DNA from: Polluticaenibacter yanchengensis
GTDB lineage: Bacteria > Bacteroidota > Bacteroidia > Chitinophagales > Chitinophagaceae
Length of the DNA: 64,000 bases
Reading direction: 5' to 3'
Assembly: GCA_027854065.1 (NCBI GenBank)
Contig: JAQGEF010000005.1
Coordinates: 62,001-126,000, forward strand
Of the stretch, positions 24,787 through 32,989 are shown piece after piece (within the stretch, counting starts at the first letter, position 1; each line of letters begins with the position of its first letter). The notes under the pieces were generated by a model. That model saw only the letters and a program-made list of their open reading frames with translations, was not told the DNA's origin and searched no databases. The translations under genes were made by a program, and so were the position numbers.

Positions 24787-27624
24787 ATGTTATCATTAAA
24801 GAAAGCCTTGATTTTGGGTGCGTTTAGTTTTTTTAGCGTAGCCATTTTAAACCCGGTTTTAGCACAGGTTAAGTTCACAGATAGTTTAACTTTTGACCCT
24901 TCTATTAAAGTTGGCAATTTAGCGAACGGGCTCAAATATTATATTAAACGAAATACTACTCCGGCTCAAAAAGCGGAGCTGAGACTGGTCGTAAAAACAG
25001 GTTCAGTAAACGAAGATGAGGATCAGCAGGGTTTGGCGCATATGACTGAACATATGGCATTTAACGGAACTAAAAAATTTAAGAAAAACGATATTATCAG
25101 CTACCTGGAAAGTATTGGTGTGAGTTTTGGCAATGACTTAAATGCTTATACCAATTTTGACGAAACGGTTTATATTTTACCGATTCCTACAGATCAATCT
25201 TCAAACCTTGAGAAAGGGATACAAGTGCTGAATGAATGGGCGCATAATGTAACAATGAAAGATGCGGATATTGATAATGAACGCAATATTATTATTGAGG
25301 AAAGCAGGATGGGGTTGGGTGCTGATGACAGGATTGCCCGTAAGCTGTTTCCTAAATTGTTTTCGGATTCGCGTTATGCGTACCGGATCCCAATCGGGAA
25401 GGACAGTATTATCAAAAATTTTAAATATGACGCAATTCGCAGGTATTACAGGGACTGGTACCGCCCGAACCTGATGGCGGTAGTAGTGGTGGGTGACGTA
25501 AACGTGAGTGCTGCAGAAAACCTGATCAAGAAATATTTTTCGCCACTGAAGAACCCGGTCAATGAAAGGCCTGTTGTTACAGTTAACGTTCCGCCATATA
25601 AAACGACTGAAGCGATTGTGGTAACTGATAAAGAGGCGACTGATTTTAATATTTCACTCATGTATAGTGTAACACCAAGGAAAGTGGAATATCTGGTGGA
25701 AGATTACAAGCGCACTTTAATAAAACAATTGTTTACCAGTATCATTAACCAGAGATTTTATGAAATTACGCAACAGCCTAACGCACCATATTTATATGCA
25801 GGTGTGTCATTGGCAGGTATTAGTAAAAACTATGAACAGTTTAGTTTAAGTATTTATCCTGGTACGAATGACGCTTCCAAGGCCCTGGAAGCTGCTATTA
25901 AAGAGCTGGAGCGTGTAAAAAAGTTTGGTATAACGAAAAGTGAGATTGATATACAAAAAAGAAATACGGCTTCATTTTTTGAAAAGATTTATAATGAAAG
26001 AAAAAGTTCACTTTCATCAGATTTAGCTGAAGAGTATATCCGGAATTTCCTGGTGAATGAACCGGTACCGGGTATTGAAAAAGAGTATGCTTATGTAAAA
26101 CTGATTTTAGAGTCTTTAACACCAAAGGATTTTTCTGACCTGGTTAGTTATATGGATGCGAACGATAATAATTATCTTATTACTCTAACGGGACCGGGTA
26201 CAGGCGATGATATGGACCTTCCAAGCGAAAGTGAATTGCTCGCGGTGGCTAAAAATGCAATGAACTCTAAGGACGTTACGGCTTATGAGGATGTTGCTGT
26301 TTCTACTATTTTACTGGATAAATTGCCTGCACCCGGCACTATTGTTAAAGAAACGAAAGATCTTATTTTAAAGACGAAGAGCTGGTATTTGAGCAATAAT
26401 ACTAAAGTGACGTTTAAAATTACGGATTTTAAGGATGACCAGATTTTAATGGCAGCCAGAAGGCAGGGTGGTTATAATAATTATGATTTAAAAGATAAAT
26501 ACAGCGCTGAGTTATCTACAACTATTGCTAACCTGATGGGCTTTGGAAATTTTGACGCTGTGACATTGAATAAGGCCCTGGCTGGTAAAACAGCCAATGT
26601 GACTGCAAGTATGAGCGCTACGGTGGATGGTTTTTACGGAAATAGCAGTGTAAAGGATTTAGAAACTCTTTTTCAATTGCTTTATTTGAAAGCGACCAGT
26701 CCGCGAGTTGATTCAATGCAGTTTGCCAATTATATTGACAAGCGGAAACAGCAGGCTTACTACCAGTTTTCAAATCCTGAAACAGTATTTATAGATTCTT
26801 TACTGAAACTGAAAAATGAGAATAATCCGTACGCTGGCTCTATTGTGGAAACAGCGGAAGATTTGAACGAGGTGCAATTGTATCGTGCTGTAGAAATTTA
26901 CAGGGAGCGTTTTTCCGATGTTAGCGGTATGGAGTTTGTATTTGTGGGTTCTATCAATGAAGATTCTTTAAAACTGTTTGTGGAAAAGTATATTGCGTCT
27001 CTTCCTTCTTCGGGTAAAACTTTTGGATGGAAAGATGTTGGTGTAAGGAGTGCTAAAGGGATCCATAATATTGAAATTAATAAGGGGCAGGAAGATAAAA
27101 GTTTGATTTGCCAGATTTATTCTGGAGAAATCCCATACAGTGAAGATATGGAGTTGAAAGCCCAGATTATTACTACCATCCTGAATAAAAAGATCAATGA
27201 AGAATTGCGTGAAAAAATACAGGGTATTTACAGTGGAAGTATCAGTGGCGGATTAACAAAGTTGCCTTATAATAATTTCTATTTTATTGTTCAGCTGCCT
27301 TGCGGCCCGGATAAGGTGGATGTATTAATTGCTGCAATGAAAAAGGAGATTGATGAGTTGATCAGTAAGGGGCCTGGTAAAAAGGACCTGGAAGCTGCTA
27401 AAGCAGAATTGTTACATCAACATCCTTTGAGCTTAAGAAGTAACCGATATTGGTTGGAACAAATTACAGAAAAGATTTTCCCTGGAAACGATATGGAGTT
27501 TAACCTGAACTATGAGTATTATATTAAGAATATCAATTCGAAATCTATCAGTGCTGCTGCTAAATTGTTTTTCGAAAATGGAAATATAATAACGGGTGTA
27601 TTAAATCCGGAAGTGAAGAAATAA
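24787..27624 (+). CDS. M16 family zinc metallopeptidase (pitrilysin-like), exported
   Basis: A 945-residue protein with a signal peptide (about 1-27, ending VLAQ) and the two-halved pitrilysin architecture. The N-terminal domain has the inverted zinc motif HMTEH (His85, Glu88, His89) with the downstream helix NERNIIIEESRMG supplying the third ligand Glu. The second half, from about residue 500, is the inactive partner domain, with ELREKIQGIYSGSISGG typical of the M16 C-domain. These peptidases degrade short peptides in the periplasm. It has a strong terminator and no obvious operon partners. The length is typical for Bacteroidota M16 members. Confidence 0.92.
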   Translation: MLSLKKALILGAFSFFSVAILNPVLAQVKFTDSLTFDPSIKVGNLANGLKYYIKRNTTPAQKAELRLVVKTGSVNEDEDQQGLAHMTEHMAFNGTKKFKKNDIISYLESIGVSFGNDLNAYTNFDETVYILPIPTDQSSNLEKGIQVLNEWAHNVTMKDADIDNERNIIIEESRMGLGADDRIARKLFPKLFSDSRYAYRIPIGKDSIIKNFKYDAIRRYYRDWYRPNLMAVVVVGDVNVSAAENLIKKYFSPLKNPVNERPVVTVNVPPYKTTEAIVVTDKEATDFNISLMYSVTPRKVEYLVEDYKRTLIKQLFTSIINQRFYEITQQPNAPYLYAGVSLAGISKNYEQFSLSIYPGTNDASKALEAAIKELERVKKFGITKSEIDIQKRNTASFFEKIYNERKSSLSSDLAEEYIRNFLVNEPVPGIEKEYAYVKLILESLTPKDFSDLVSYMDANDNNYLITLTGPGTGDDMDLPSESELLAVAKNAMNSKDVTAYEDVAVSTILLDKLPAPGTIVKETKDLILKTKSWYLSNNTKVTFKITDFKDDQILMAARRQGGYNNYDLKDKYSAELSTTIANLMGFGNFDAVTLNKALAGKTANVTASMSATVDGFYGNSSVKDLETLFQLLYLKATSPRVDSMQFANYIDKRKQQAYYQFSNPETVFIDSLLKLKNENNPYAGSIVETAEDLNEVQLYRAVEIYRERFSDVSGMEFVFVGSINEDSLKLFVEKYIASLPSSGKTFGWKDVGVRSAKGIHNIEINKGQEDKSLICQIYSGEIPYSEDMELKAQIITTILNKKINEELREKIQGIYSGSISGGLTKLPYNNFYFIVQLPCGPDKVDVLIAAMKKEIDELISKGPGKKDLEAAKAELLHQHPLSLRSNRYWLEQITEKIFPGNDMEFNLNYEYYIKNINSKSISAAAKLFFENGNIITGVLNPEVKK

Positions 27625-27647
27625 ACTGACCTTATCAGTGATTTTTT

Positions 27648-27686
27648 AAAAAAAAGCATCAATTTTAAAAGAGTTGATGCTTTTTT
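27648..27686 (+). terminator. Rho-independent terminator after M16 peptidase
   Basis: AAAAAAGCATCAA and TTGATGCTTTTTT form a 13-bp perfect stem (27650-27662 with 27674-27686) ending in a T run. Confidence 0.9.
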
Positions 27687-28069
27687 AATGTTTTTTGGTG
27701 ATATGTTCAATGTTTGGATTTCTAAAGTGTGTAATAACTGTAGCTGATTTTGTAAAATATGCTAATTGTTTTATAGCTTATTGATGGAAATTTGACGTGA
27801 AAAATGAAAAAAAAATATTATTTTTTCTAAGTTGGATGTCATGCTTGAAAACTGCTATAATATAATAAAATCAATGGGTTTGTATTTTTTTTAATTGCTT
27901 TAGCATCTTATTCTATCAAAACAATGTACTTTAATCGGGAGTGCCGTGTTGTAAGTTTGTATTGTGAATGACATATCAGTTGTTTACGAATGACCAAAGG
28001 ATATCCGGACGTTGTTGGCTGTATGACGAAATGGGATTTTAATTTTTAAAACAATTTAAAGTGTAGATC
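27687..28069 (+). other. Gene-free gap before the small exported pair
   Basis: 383 nt, AT-rich, without a credible frame or a strong hairpin. No TAnnTTTG box with a well-spaced TTTG was found, so the promoter of the small protein at 28070 is not located. Nothing else recognised. Confidence 0.4.
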
Positions 28070-28480
28070 ATGAACAAAATAAAATTAAATACAGTTAAGT
28101 TTTTCAGCATTTTACTATTGGCTTCTTTGTTTGTAAATGTAAACGCTAAAGGTAATAAGCAAGCTAACAACAATGTTCTAAGCAATGCTAATGTTGAGTA
28201 TATCGGAAGTAATGGTGAAGCTTTCTTCTTTAAAATAGCGATTAATAATGATGGGGATACAAAGTACCTGATCAATATTTTAAATGATGAGGGAGTATCT
28301 GTTTACTCGCAGAAAGTGGACGCTTCTAATTACAACAAATACATTAAAGTACTGAATGAAGGCGTTGAAAATGTCAATCCTACTTTTATTATTACGGATT
28401 TGAATACTGGCGCTACTCAAAAATTTGAAGCGAAGGTGAAACAAAACGTCGAGAAAGTTGTTACGTTAGTTAAACTATAG
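28070..28480 (+). CDS. Small exported hypothetical protein (first of a paralogous pair)
   Basis: A 136-residue protein with a signal peptide (about 1-25, LLLASLFVNVNAKG) and one small beta-rich domain. The core reads FFFKIAINNDGDTKYLINIL, then VYSQKVDASNYNKYIKVL and a closing PTFIITDLNTGATQKFEAKV. The protein at 28536 has the same order of segments (SFYQVKLN..KYEVSILN, FTQKFDASNN, PVFNIRNVETGAEYRYESKL), so the two are diverged tandem paralogues. The fold resembles a short Ig-like sandwich. Function unknown; similar small periplasmic proteins are common in Chitinophagaceae. Its stop is 55 nt before the second gene's ATG, so the pair is probably one transcript. Confidence 0.75.
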   Translation: MNKIKLNTVKFFSILLLASLFVNVNAKGNKQANNNVLSNANVEYIGSNGEAFFFKIAINNDGDTKYLINILNDEGVSVYSQKVDASNYNKYIKVLNEGVENVNPTFIITDLNTGATQKFEAKVKQNVEKVVTLVKL

Positions 28481-28535
28481 TTTATACATATTTACGAATT
28501 GTTTGCTGTTTTTTTAAATTTTGAATAATCAATTG

Positions 28536-28952
28536 ATGAAAAGAATATTTTTAAGTTTATTAATGGCAGCTTTATTTGGTGGTGTTTTTTTAAATGCTGC
28601 CGCAACAAAATCTACTTCCAGTGCTAATGCCGGCAAAAGCGCAGAGACTATTCCGGTTATTACATTTATTCAAAAAAGTGATGACGCTTCATTTTACCAG
28701 GTTAAGCTTAACTCTATAAACGAAAACAGTAAGTATGAAGTTTCTATTCTAAACGAGGATGAAGACATCGTATTTACCCAAAAGTTTGATGCTTCTAACA
28801 ATACCTGGTTATTTAAAATTTTGCATGAAGACTTAGGCTCAGACTATATTTTACCTGTTTTTAATATTAGAAATGTTGAGACAGGTGCTGAGTATAGATA
28901 TGAATCTAAATTGAAAAGTAAAACATCTTTCGAGGTTAATACCGCTCTATAA
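28536..28952 (+). CDS. Small exported hypothetical protein (second of a paralogous pair)
   Basis: A 138-residue protein starting at ATG 28536 (MKRIFLSLLMAALFGG); an in-frame TTG at 28521 is less likely. Residues 1-24 are a signal peptide (GGVFLNAAA). The mature part aligns segment by segment with the protein encoded just upstream, including the conserved Q-K-(V/F)-D-A-S-N block. Both lack cysteines in the mature domain and both are rich in Lys/Asn. It ends before a hairpin terminator. Nothing points to a specific activity; a structural or stress-related periplasmic role is only a guess. Confidence 0.75.
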   Translation: MKRIFLSLLMAALFGGVFLNAAATKSTSSANAGKSAETIPVITFIQKSDDASFYQVKLNSINENSKYEVSILNEDEDIVFTQKFDASNNTWLFKILHEDLGSDYILPVFNIRNVETGAEYRYESKLKSKTSFEVNTAL

Positions 28953-28964
28953 TTCCAGAAAAGA

Positions 28965-29001
28965 AAAGGTTGTCACTATTTAGAATGGCAACCTTTTTTA
29001 T
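28965..29001 (+). terminator. Terminator after the small exported pair
   Basis: AAAAGGTTGTCA (28965-28976) pairs with TGGCAACCTTTT (28987-28998) with one mismatch and runs into a T tract. It may also serve the convergent protease gene. Confidence 0.75.
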
Positions 29002-29018
29002 TGCGTTTAATTTTATTT

Positions 29019-29615
29019 TTATTTAGATAAGGGCCATCCTTTTTTAACGAGGTATTTATGACAGGAAGGGCAGAACTCAGTTTCTTCATCCAGTGGATTG
29101 CCTCCTTCAGCGTCACGCATAAAACATGTTTTTTGAGGGCAATGGTCCAGGCCGCTTGTATGTGCGAGTTCGTGAATGCAAACTTTGTAAAACTGGCTAC
29201 TGTTGTGCTTGCTTACTCTAAAGCTTGAAACGATACATGCTTTGCCTGGCCTGTATCCCAGGCCCATCACGCCCCAATCTTTATATTCTCCTTTAGTTGT
29301 ACTTATATCTTTAGTGGTAAGTCCTATGGTCACTTTACCTGATTCTGTATTTTTTGCCAGATAAGCAATGATCGTATCTGCTCTGTACCTGTTTCTTTCT
29401 GTATTGTACGCTGTGGCAGGGAGTGTTATGGGAGCATTGATCTGTATTTTCGGAAATATAAGCCTGAGCTCGTTTGATATTATTACGAGCTTTTCTTTTG
29501 GGAAGTCGCTGAATGGTTGTAATATGACAGTGATCTGTTTATCTGTATTTTTCATGCCATCGCTATTACATGCGCATATTAATATCATGAGGAATATCAG
29601 GGTGTTCAATTTCAT
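29019..29615 (-). CDS. Archaemetzincin-like zinc protease, predicted lipoprotein
   Basis: A 198-residue protein starting at ATG 29615, which places a lipoprotein signal right at the N-terminus (hydrophobic 4-15, lipid Cys16 in I-C-A-C). The upstream TTG-side extension to 29645 is unlikely. The catalytic segment is HELAHTSGLDHC (148-159), the metzincin HExxHxxGxxH zinc site, followed by Cys159, Cys164, and a Cys182-xx-Cys185 pair, the four-cysteine structural zinc site of archaemetzincins (AMZ). Family members are cytoplasmic in archaea and animals; a secreted, lipid-anchored version is notable. Substrate unknown. Confidence 0.85.
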   Translation of the reverse strand: MKLNTLIFLMILICACNSDGMKNTDKQITVILQPFSDFPKEKLVIISNELRLIFPKIQINAPITLPATAYNTERNRYRADTIIAYLAKNTESGKVTIGLTTKDISTTKGEYKDWGVMGLGYRPGKACIVSSFRVSKHNSSQFYKVCIHELAHTSGLDHCPQKTCFMRDAEGGNPLDEETEFCPSCHKYLVKKGWPLSK

Positions 29616-29728
29616 TTGAATGAATTTTAAGTATTGTAATAACATGTACAGAATATGTAAAGGTATTAGTATTTAGGTGCATCTTTTGTAATAAATGGAG
29701 AAAAGGACGAATTGGTATTTAAGTCCAA

Positions 29729-29833
29729 GGGCTGCCGGATATGGAGGGTTTAGTACGACGAAGGAGTACCGAACGAAGTGAGCCCGGAATAGCCGGAACT
29801 GAAGTTTACAATTGGTACTATGTTGACAGCCCC
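29729..29833 (-). repeat. GGGGCTG...CCGGCAGCCC intergenic element, copy D
   Basis: On the minus strand it begins GGGGCTGTCAACATAG directly after the fabI terminator's T tract and ends ATATCCGGCAGCCC. Middle parts TTCCGGCTATTCCGGGCTC and GGTACTCCTTCGTCGTACT align with copy C (10097-10205). The hairpin GGTAC/GTACT replaces GGTGC/GCACC of copy C, a paired change. Short frames crossing it are not credible genes. Confidence 0.75.
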
Positions 29834-29874
29834 AAAATAAAAACAGGCTTTTGAAAAAAAGCCTGTTTTTATTA
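29834..29874 (-). terminator. Rho-independent terminator of fabI
   Basis: AATAAAAACAGGCTT and AAGCCTGTTTTTATT form a perfect stem of about 15 bp, 16 nt past the fabI stop on the minus strand. Its T tract leads straight into repeat copy D. Confidence 0.88.
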
Positions 29875-29889
29875 GTAAAGCAAATATGA

Positions 29890-30705
29890 TTATTTTTCCA
29901 TTTGGTCGATGATTGCCTGGGTAACACCTGTACTGCTGAAACCACCATCGTGGAAAAGGTTTTGCATGGTTACAAAACGGGTCAGGTCGCTGAATAAAGA
30001 CACGCAATAGTTTGCACAATCTTCTGCAGAGGCATTGCCTAAGGGACTCATTTTATCTGCATAACCTAAGAATCCGCCAAAGCCTTTAACGCCGCTACCT
30101 GCTGTGGTCATAGTTGGTGATTGTGAGATGGTATTGATACGGACCTTGTTACGTACACCATAATGATAACCAAAACTGCGGGCAATGCTTTCCAACAAGC
30201 TTTTGGCATCAGCCATTTCATTATAATCAGGGAAAATACGTTGTGCTGCTATATAAGTGAGGGCTACGATGCTGCCCCAGTCATTGATAGCATCCATCTG
30301 GTAAGCAGCCTGGCATACACGGTGTAGGCTCATAGCTGAAATGTCTAATGTTTTATGCTCCCAGTCGTAATTCAGATCGGTGTAGTGATTGCCTTTTCTT
30401 ACATTTAAGCTCATGCCTACGGAATGCAAGATGAAGTCGATTTTACCACCAAAATGTTCTATGGATTTTTCTAACAGGTTTTTGATATCATCGCTGCTTG
30501 TTACATCGCATCCGATAACCGGGGCGTTGCCACATTGTTCGGCTAATTTGTTAATCTCACCCATTCTTAAGGCTACGGGGGCGTTGGTTAAAACGATTTC
30601 AGCACCGGCTTCGTAACACTTCTCTGCTGTTTTCCAGGCTATACTTTGGTCGTTTAACGCACCGAATATAATACCTTTCTTACCTTTTAATAATTGATTA
30701 CTCAT
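29890..30705 (-). CDS. fabI: Enoyl-[acyl-carrier-protein] reductase (NADH)
   Basis: A 271-residue short-chain dehydrogenase of the FabI class that reduces trans-2-enoyl-ACP in the last step of each fatty acid elongation round. The N-terminus has the atypical FabI nucleotide loop GIIFGALNDQSIAW (11-24). The catalytic pair is Tyr161-x6-Lys168 (YNEMADAK), with Tyr151 in the LTYIAAQR position also conserved. It matches FabI in length and ends with a strong terminator. It is monocistronic by its surroundings, divergent from a GT4 gene. As the target of triclosan/isoniazid-type inhibitors, it is an essential enzyme. Confidence 0.95.
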   Translation of the reverse strand: MSNQLLKGKKGIIFGALNDQSIAWKTAEKCYEAGAEIVLTNAPVALRMGEINKLAEQCGNAPVIGCDVTSSDDIKNLLEKSIEHFGGKIDFILHSVGMSLNVRKGNHYTDLNYDWEHKTLDISAMSLHRVCQAAYQMDAINDWGSIVALTYIAAQRIFPDYNEMADAKSLLESIARSFGYHYGVRNKVRINTISQSPTMTTAGSGVKGFGGFLGYADKMSPLGNASAEDCANYCVSLFSDLTRFVTMQNLFHDGGFSSTGVTQAIIDQMEK

Positions 30706-30845
30706 GATAAGTTTATTATTTTAAAGCAATTGTCTTCTAAAATTTTGTAAATGTACATAAAAACTCAAATTGTGCTGAAATAAAATAATTGTATGGATGT
30801 TATAAATTAGGGTTTAAATTTGAGCGTGCTAAATTAAGTGTAATT

Positions 30846-32024
30846 ATGATTAATGCCTCACCTTATTTGCTTTGGATCTGTAGCTGGTACCCGAATAAAA
30901 CGAGTTTGTATGATGGTGATTTTATACAACGGCATGCGGAATCAGTGGCTTTGTATAAAAAGGTGGTGGTGGTTACTTTTTACAAGGATAATAATATAAC
31001 AGAAGGTAAATCTTTTGAGATAGAAAGAAATGAAAAGGGTAATTTGAAAGAATATATTGTTTATTATAAGGCACCGGAATATTCTATAAACCGGGTCGAT
31101 AATTTGCTTAATATTTTTACCTATTTGAAAATTGGGAAAATAGTATTGGCAAAAATTGTTAATGAAATGGGGGTGCCTGAACTTTTTCACGCTCATATCA
31201 TACTTAATGCCGGAATGCTGGCGCGATGGGCATCGAATAAATATAAAGTTCCCTATTTTTTGAGTGAGCAATGGGTCGAGTATTTACCTGAGGCGAAACC
31301 TAATTTCAGGAATATTAATTACTGGAGTAAAAGGAAATGGCAGAAAGTAACTGCCGGGGCGAAAGGAGTATCGGCAGTTTCAAAATACCTGGGAGCTCAT
31401 TTGACACGGTTGCAACCGGTGATAAATCCTGTACGAATACCGAATGTAGTGAATGACCTGGTATTTAATATGAATGATATAGATGGAAAAGTGGAAAGTG
31501 GAAACGTTATCCGTTTTTTACATATTTCTACTGGTACGTATCAAAAAAATATGGAGGGGATGATGGCCGCATTTGACCTTTTGCAGCGGGATGGTGTAGC
31601 GTTTGAATTGAGTCTGATATTGTCCAGGGAGGCACGTAAAAAACTGAGCGTTTTAATTGACCGACCTTATGTGAAGCTGTTGTCAGAAAGGAGTCAAGTA
31701 GAACTGGCGCTCTTGTATAAAACACATGATGCGTTTGTTTTATTTTCAAGGTACGAAACATTTGGCTGTGTTATTATTGAGGCGAATGCCTGCGGGTTAC
31801 CCGTAATAGGATCGGATATGGCTGTATTGAAAGAAATTATTCAACATGGGAAGAATGGATTACTGGCAAGAAATGAAGATCCGGCTGATTTGTATGAACG
31901 GTTACTGGAGTATTTGAAGTGTACAAGTACGTTTGATAAACAGGGAATGAGTGCGCATGCAATTAAGGCATTCAATTATTCTGTTGTAGGTAAACAATTC
32001 CTGGATTTTTACGAAGGGAAATAA
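30846..32024 (+). CDS. Family 4 glycosyltransferase
   Basis: A 392-residue GT-B enzyme from ATG 30846 (MINASPYLLWICSWYPNKTS); the frame extends to a TTG at 30789 without features. The N-terminal domain contains the WYPN..SLYDGDFIQRHAES segment seen in GT4 enzymes that act on exported sugars, and FHAHIILNAG. The C-terminal domain has FLHISTGTYQKNMEGM and the E-x7-E motif in ETFGCVIIEANACGLPVIGS. It lies between fabI and a tRNA gene and faces the deacetylase-acyltransferase-amidotransferase operon, with which it may share a glycan pathway (inference). Confidence 0.87.
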   Translation: MINASPYLLWICSWYPNKTSLYDGDFIQRHAESVALYKKVVVVTFYKDNNITEGKSFEIERNEKGNLKEYIVYYKAPEYSINRVDNLLNIFTYLKIGKIVLAKIVNEMGVPELFHAHIILNAGMLARWASNKYKVPYFLSEQWVEYLPEAKPNFRNINYWSKRKWQKVTAGAKGVSAVSKYLGAHLTRLQPVINPVRIPNVVNDLVFNMNDIDGKVESGNVIRFLHISTGTYQKNMEGMMAAFDLLQRDGVAFELSLILSREARKKLSVLIDRPYVKLLSERSQVELALLYKTHDAFVLFSRYETFGCVIIEANACGLPVIGSDMAVLKEIIQHGKNGLLARNEDPADLYERLLEYLKCTSTFDKQGMSAHAIKAFNYSVVGKQFLDFYEGK

Positions 32025-32029
32025 CATAA

Positions 32030-32062
32030 AAAAGCCTTTTGCAGGAAACAAAAGGCTTTGTA
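32030..32062 (+). terminator. Hairpin terminator after GT4 gene
   Basis: AAAAGCCTTTT (32030-32040) and CAAAAGGCTTTG (32049-32060) form a stem of about 10 bp. The T tract is short, so efficiency is uncertain. Confidence 0.55.
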
Positions 32063-32077
32063 AATTTATATAGAGTT

Positions 32078-32096
32078 AAAGGAGAGCACCTCCTTT
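32078..32096 (-). terminator. Weak hairpin 3' of tRNA-Glu
   Basis: AAAGGAG and CTCCTTT form a 7-bp stem with a 5-nt loop, 17 nt past the tRNA 3' end. There is no T tract on the minus strand, so it may be only a processing or pausing hairpin. Confidence 0.35.
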
Positions 32097-32113
32097 GTAA
32101 AGTGGGGAAGTAG

Positions 32114-32185
32114 TAGCTCGTAGGGGAATCGAACCCCTCATTCCTCCGTGAAAGGGAGGCGTCTTAACCGATTGACCAACGAGCC
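32114..32185 (-). tRNA. tRNA-Glu (anticodon UUC)
   Basis: The minus strand folds into a 72-nt cloverleaf. The acceptor stem GGCTCGT pairs with ACGAGCT (one G-U), the anticodon stem CCTCC/GGAGG carries the loop CTTTCAC with anticodon TTC, and the T arm is GAGGGGTTCGATTCCCCT. The discriminator base is A. CCA is not encoded. It decodes GAA/GAG as glutamate. It has its own promoter at 32203-32233. Confidence 0.95.
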
Positions 32186-32202
32186 ATTTGTTTTTGGGAT
32201 TG

Positions 32203-32233
32203 CAAAGATGTGAATGTTTTTTGAACTGGCAAA
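32203..32233 (-). promoter_or_regulatory. Promoter of the tRNA-Glu gene
   Basis: On the minus strand TTTG (32233-32230), exactly 19 nt, then CATCTTTG (32210-32203), one mismatch from TAnnTTTG. The mature tRNA 5' end lies 17 nt downstream. Confidence 0.65.
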
Positions 32234-32252
32234 ATTATTACCTGTTTTTTTT

Positions 32253-32972
32253 CTAAATTAAATTTGGGATTTCCCGGATCCACTGGATATTTTTTGATTC
32301 TGCGAGTGATATCATTTTATCGACATCTTGTTTCAGGATTTTATGAGTATAAAAATTTTCCGGATGGGTCAGGAAGATGATATCTGATGATATGCCGGCG
32401 TTTACAAAATCTTCTATGTTATTATAGTTTTCATCTCTGTAATTTCTTTCACCCCAAAACGCGTTGGAATAGAAATCATTGTTTTTTTCATACAAATCTT
32501 CTTTACATTTAGCAATACCATTGCCTGAGTAAAATGTGAGGTTTAATTTATTGGCCCATTCCATATATTTTAATGGTTCGTATGGGGGATAATGATATTT
32601 TCCTAATTTATAAGATCCTGAGCCATGTTTTGTAAAGTGATCTGAATAAAAGCCTTGTTTGTTGAAGTTCTCTATTTCCTGCCGGAAAGTATCAAAGCTT
32701 CTTGTATTTTCCATATGATAGCCGTAGGAGTGTGTTCCTGCTTCTAACAATTCAATTGTTTCATTGTCCGGTAATGTTATTAACCTGAAATAGAAAAATG
32801 CAGGAACTTTTTTTTCGTTTAAAAAGCGAAGCATTTCTTTTAAATGAAAAAGATAGCGTGGATGCCTGCGAACAGATATATGAAGGTCTTCGCTTAGCTT
32901 GCTTCCGACTTTTACCAATAGGTTATGATGGCCGAGGGGCTTGTCAACATCGACGCGAAATAAAATTGACAT
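32253..32972 (-). CDS. Polysaccharide deacetylase-like (NodB-type) protein
   Basis: A 239-residue protein that begins directly with the NodB motif 1 region, SILFRVDVDKPLGH, where Asp8/Asp10 would be the base and metal ligand. A second metal site region reads THSYGYHMENT (about 81-91), a variant of the HxxxH/GYHxE pattern, and FLTHPENFY near residue 216 could be the C-terminal His motif. These enzymes remove N- or O-acetyl groups from sugars. No signal peptide is present, so it probably acts on a cytoplasmic or lipid-linked intermediate. It is the last gene of a three-gene operon behind an acyltransferase and an N-acetyl-sugar amidotransferase. Confidence 0.7.
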   Translation of the reverse strand: MSILFRVDVDKPLGHHNLLVKVGSKLSEDLHISVRRHPRYLFHLKEMLRFLNEKKVPAFFYFRLITLPDNETIELLEAGTHSYGYHMENTRSFDTFRQEIENFNKQGFYSDHFTKHGSGSYKLGKYHYPPYEPLKYMEWANKLNLTFYSGNGIAKCKEDLYEKNNDFYSNAFWGERNYRDENYNNIEDFVNAGISSDIIFLTHPENFYTHKILKQDVDKMISLAESKNIQWIREIPNLI

Positions 32973-32989
32973 AGTTTGATTGTGTGTAA

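Noticed and set aside
24438..24827. A 129-residue plus-strand frame over the HDAC/M16 spacer
   Set aside because: It overlaps the HDAC gene start and the M16 gene start in other frames; composition is not protein-like.
29673..29948. Short minus-strand frames over the fabI 3' region (29673-29948 and 29750-30019)
   Set aside because: They overlap fabI and the repeat element D, and their peptide sequence is just the translated repeat; no independent evidence of coding.
32114..32185. tRNA-Glu as an integration site for a genomic island
   Set aside because: No repeat of the tRNA 3' end and no integrase were found beside it; the neighbouring operon is a normal gene set.
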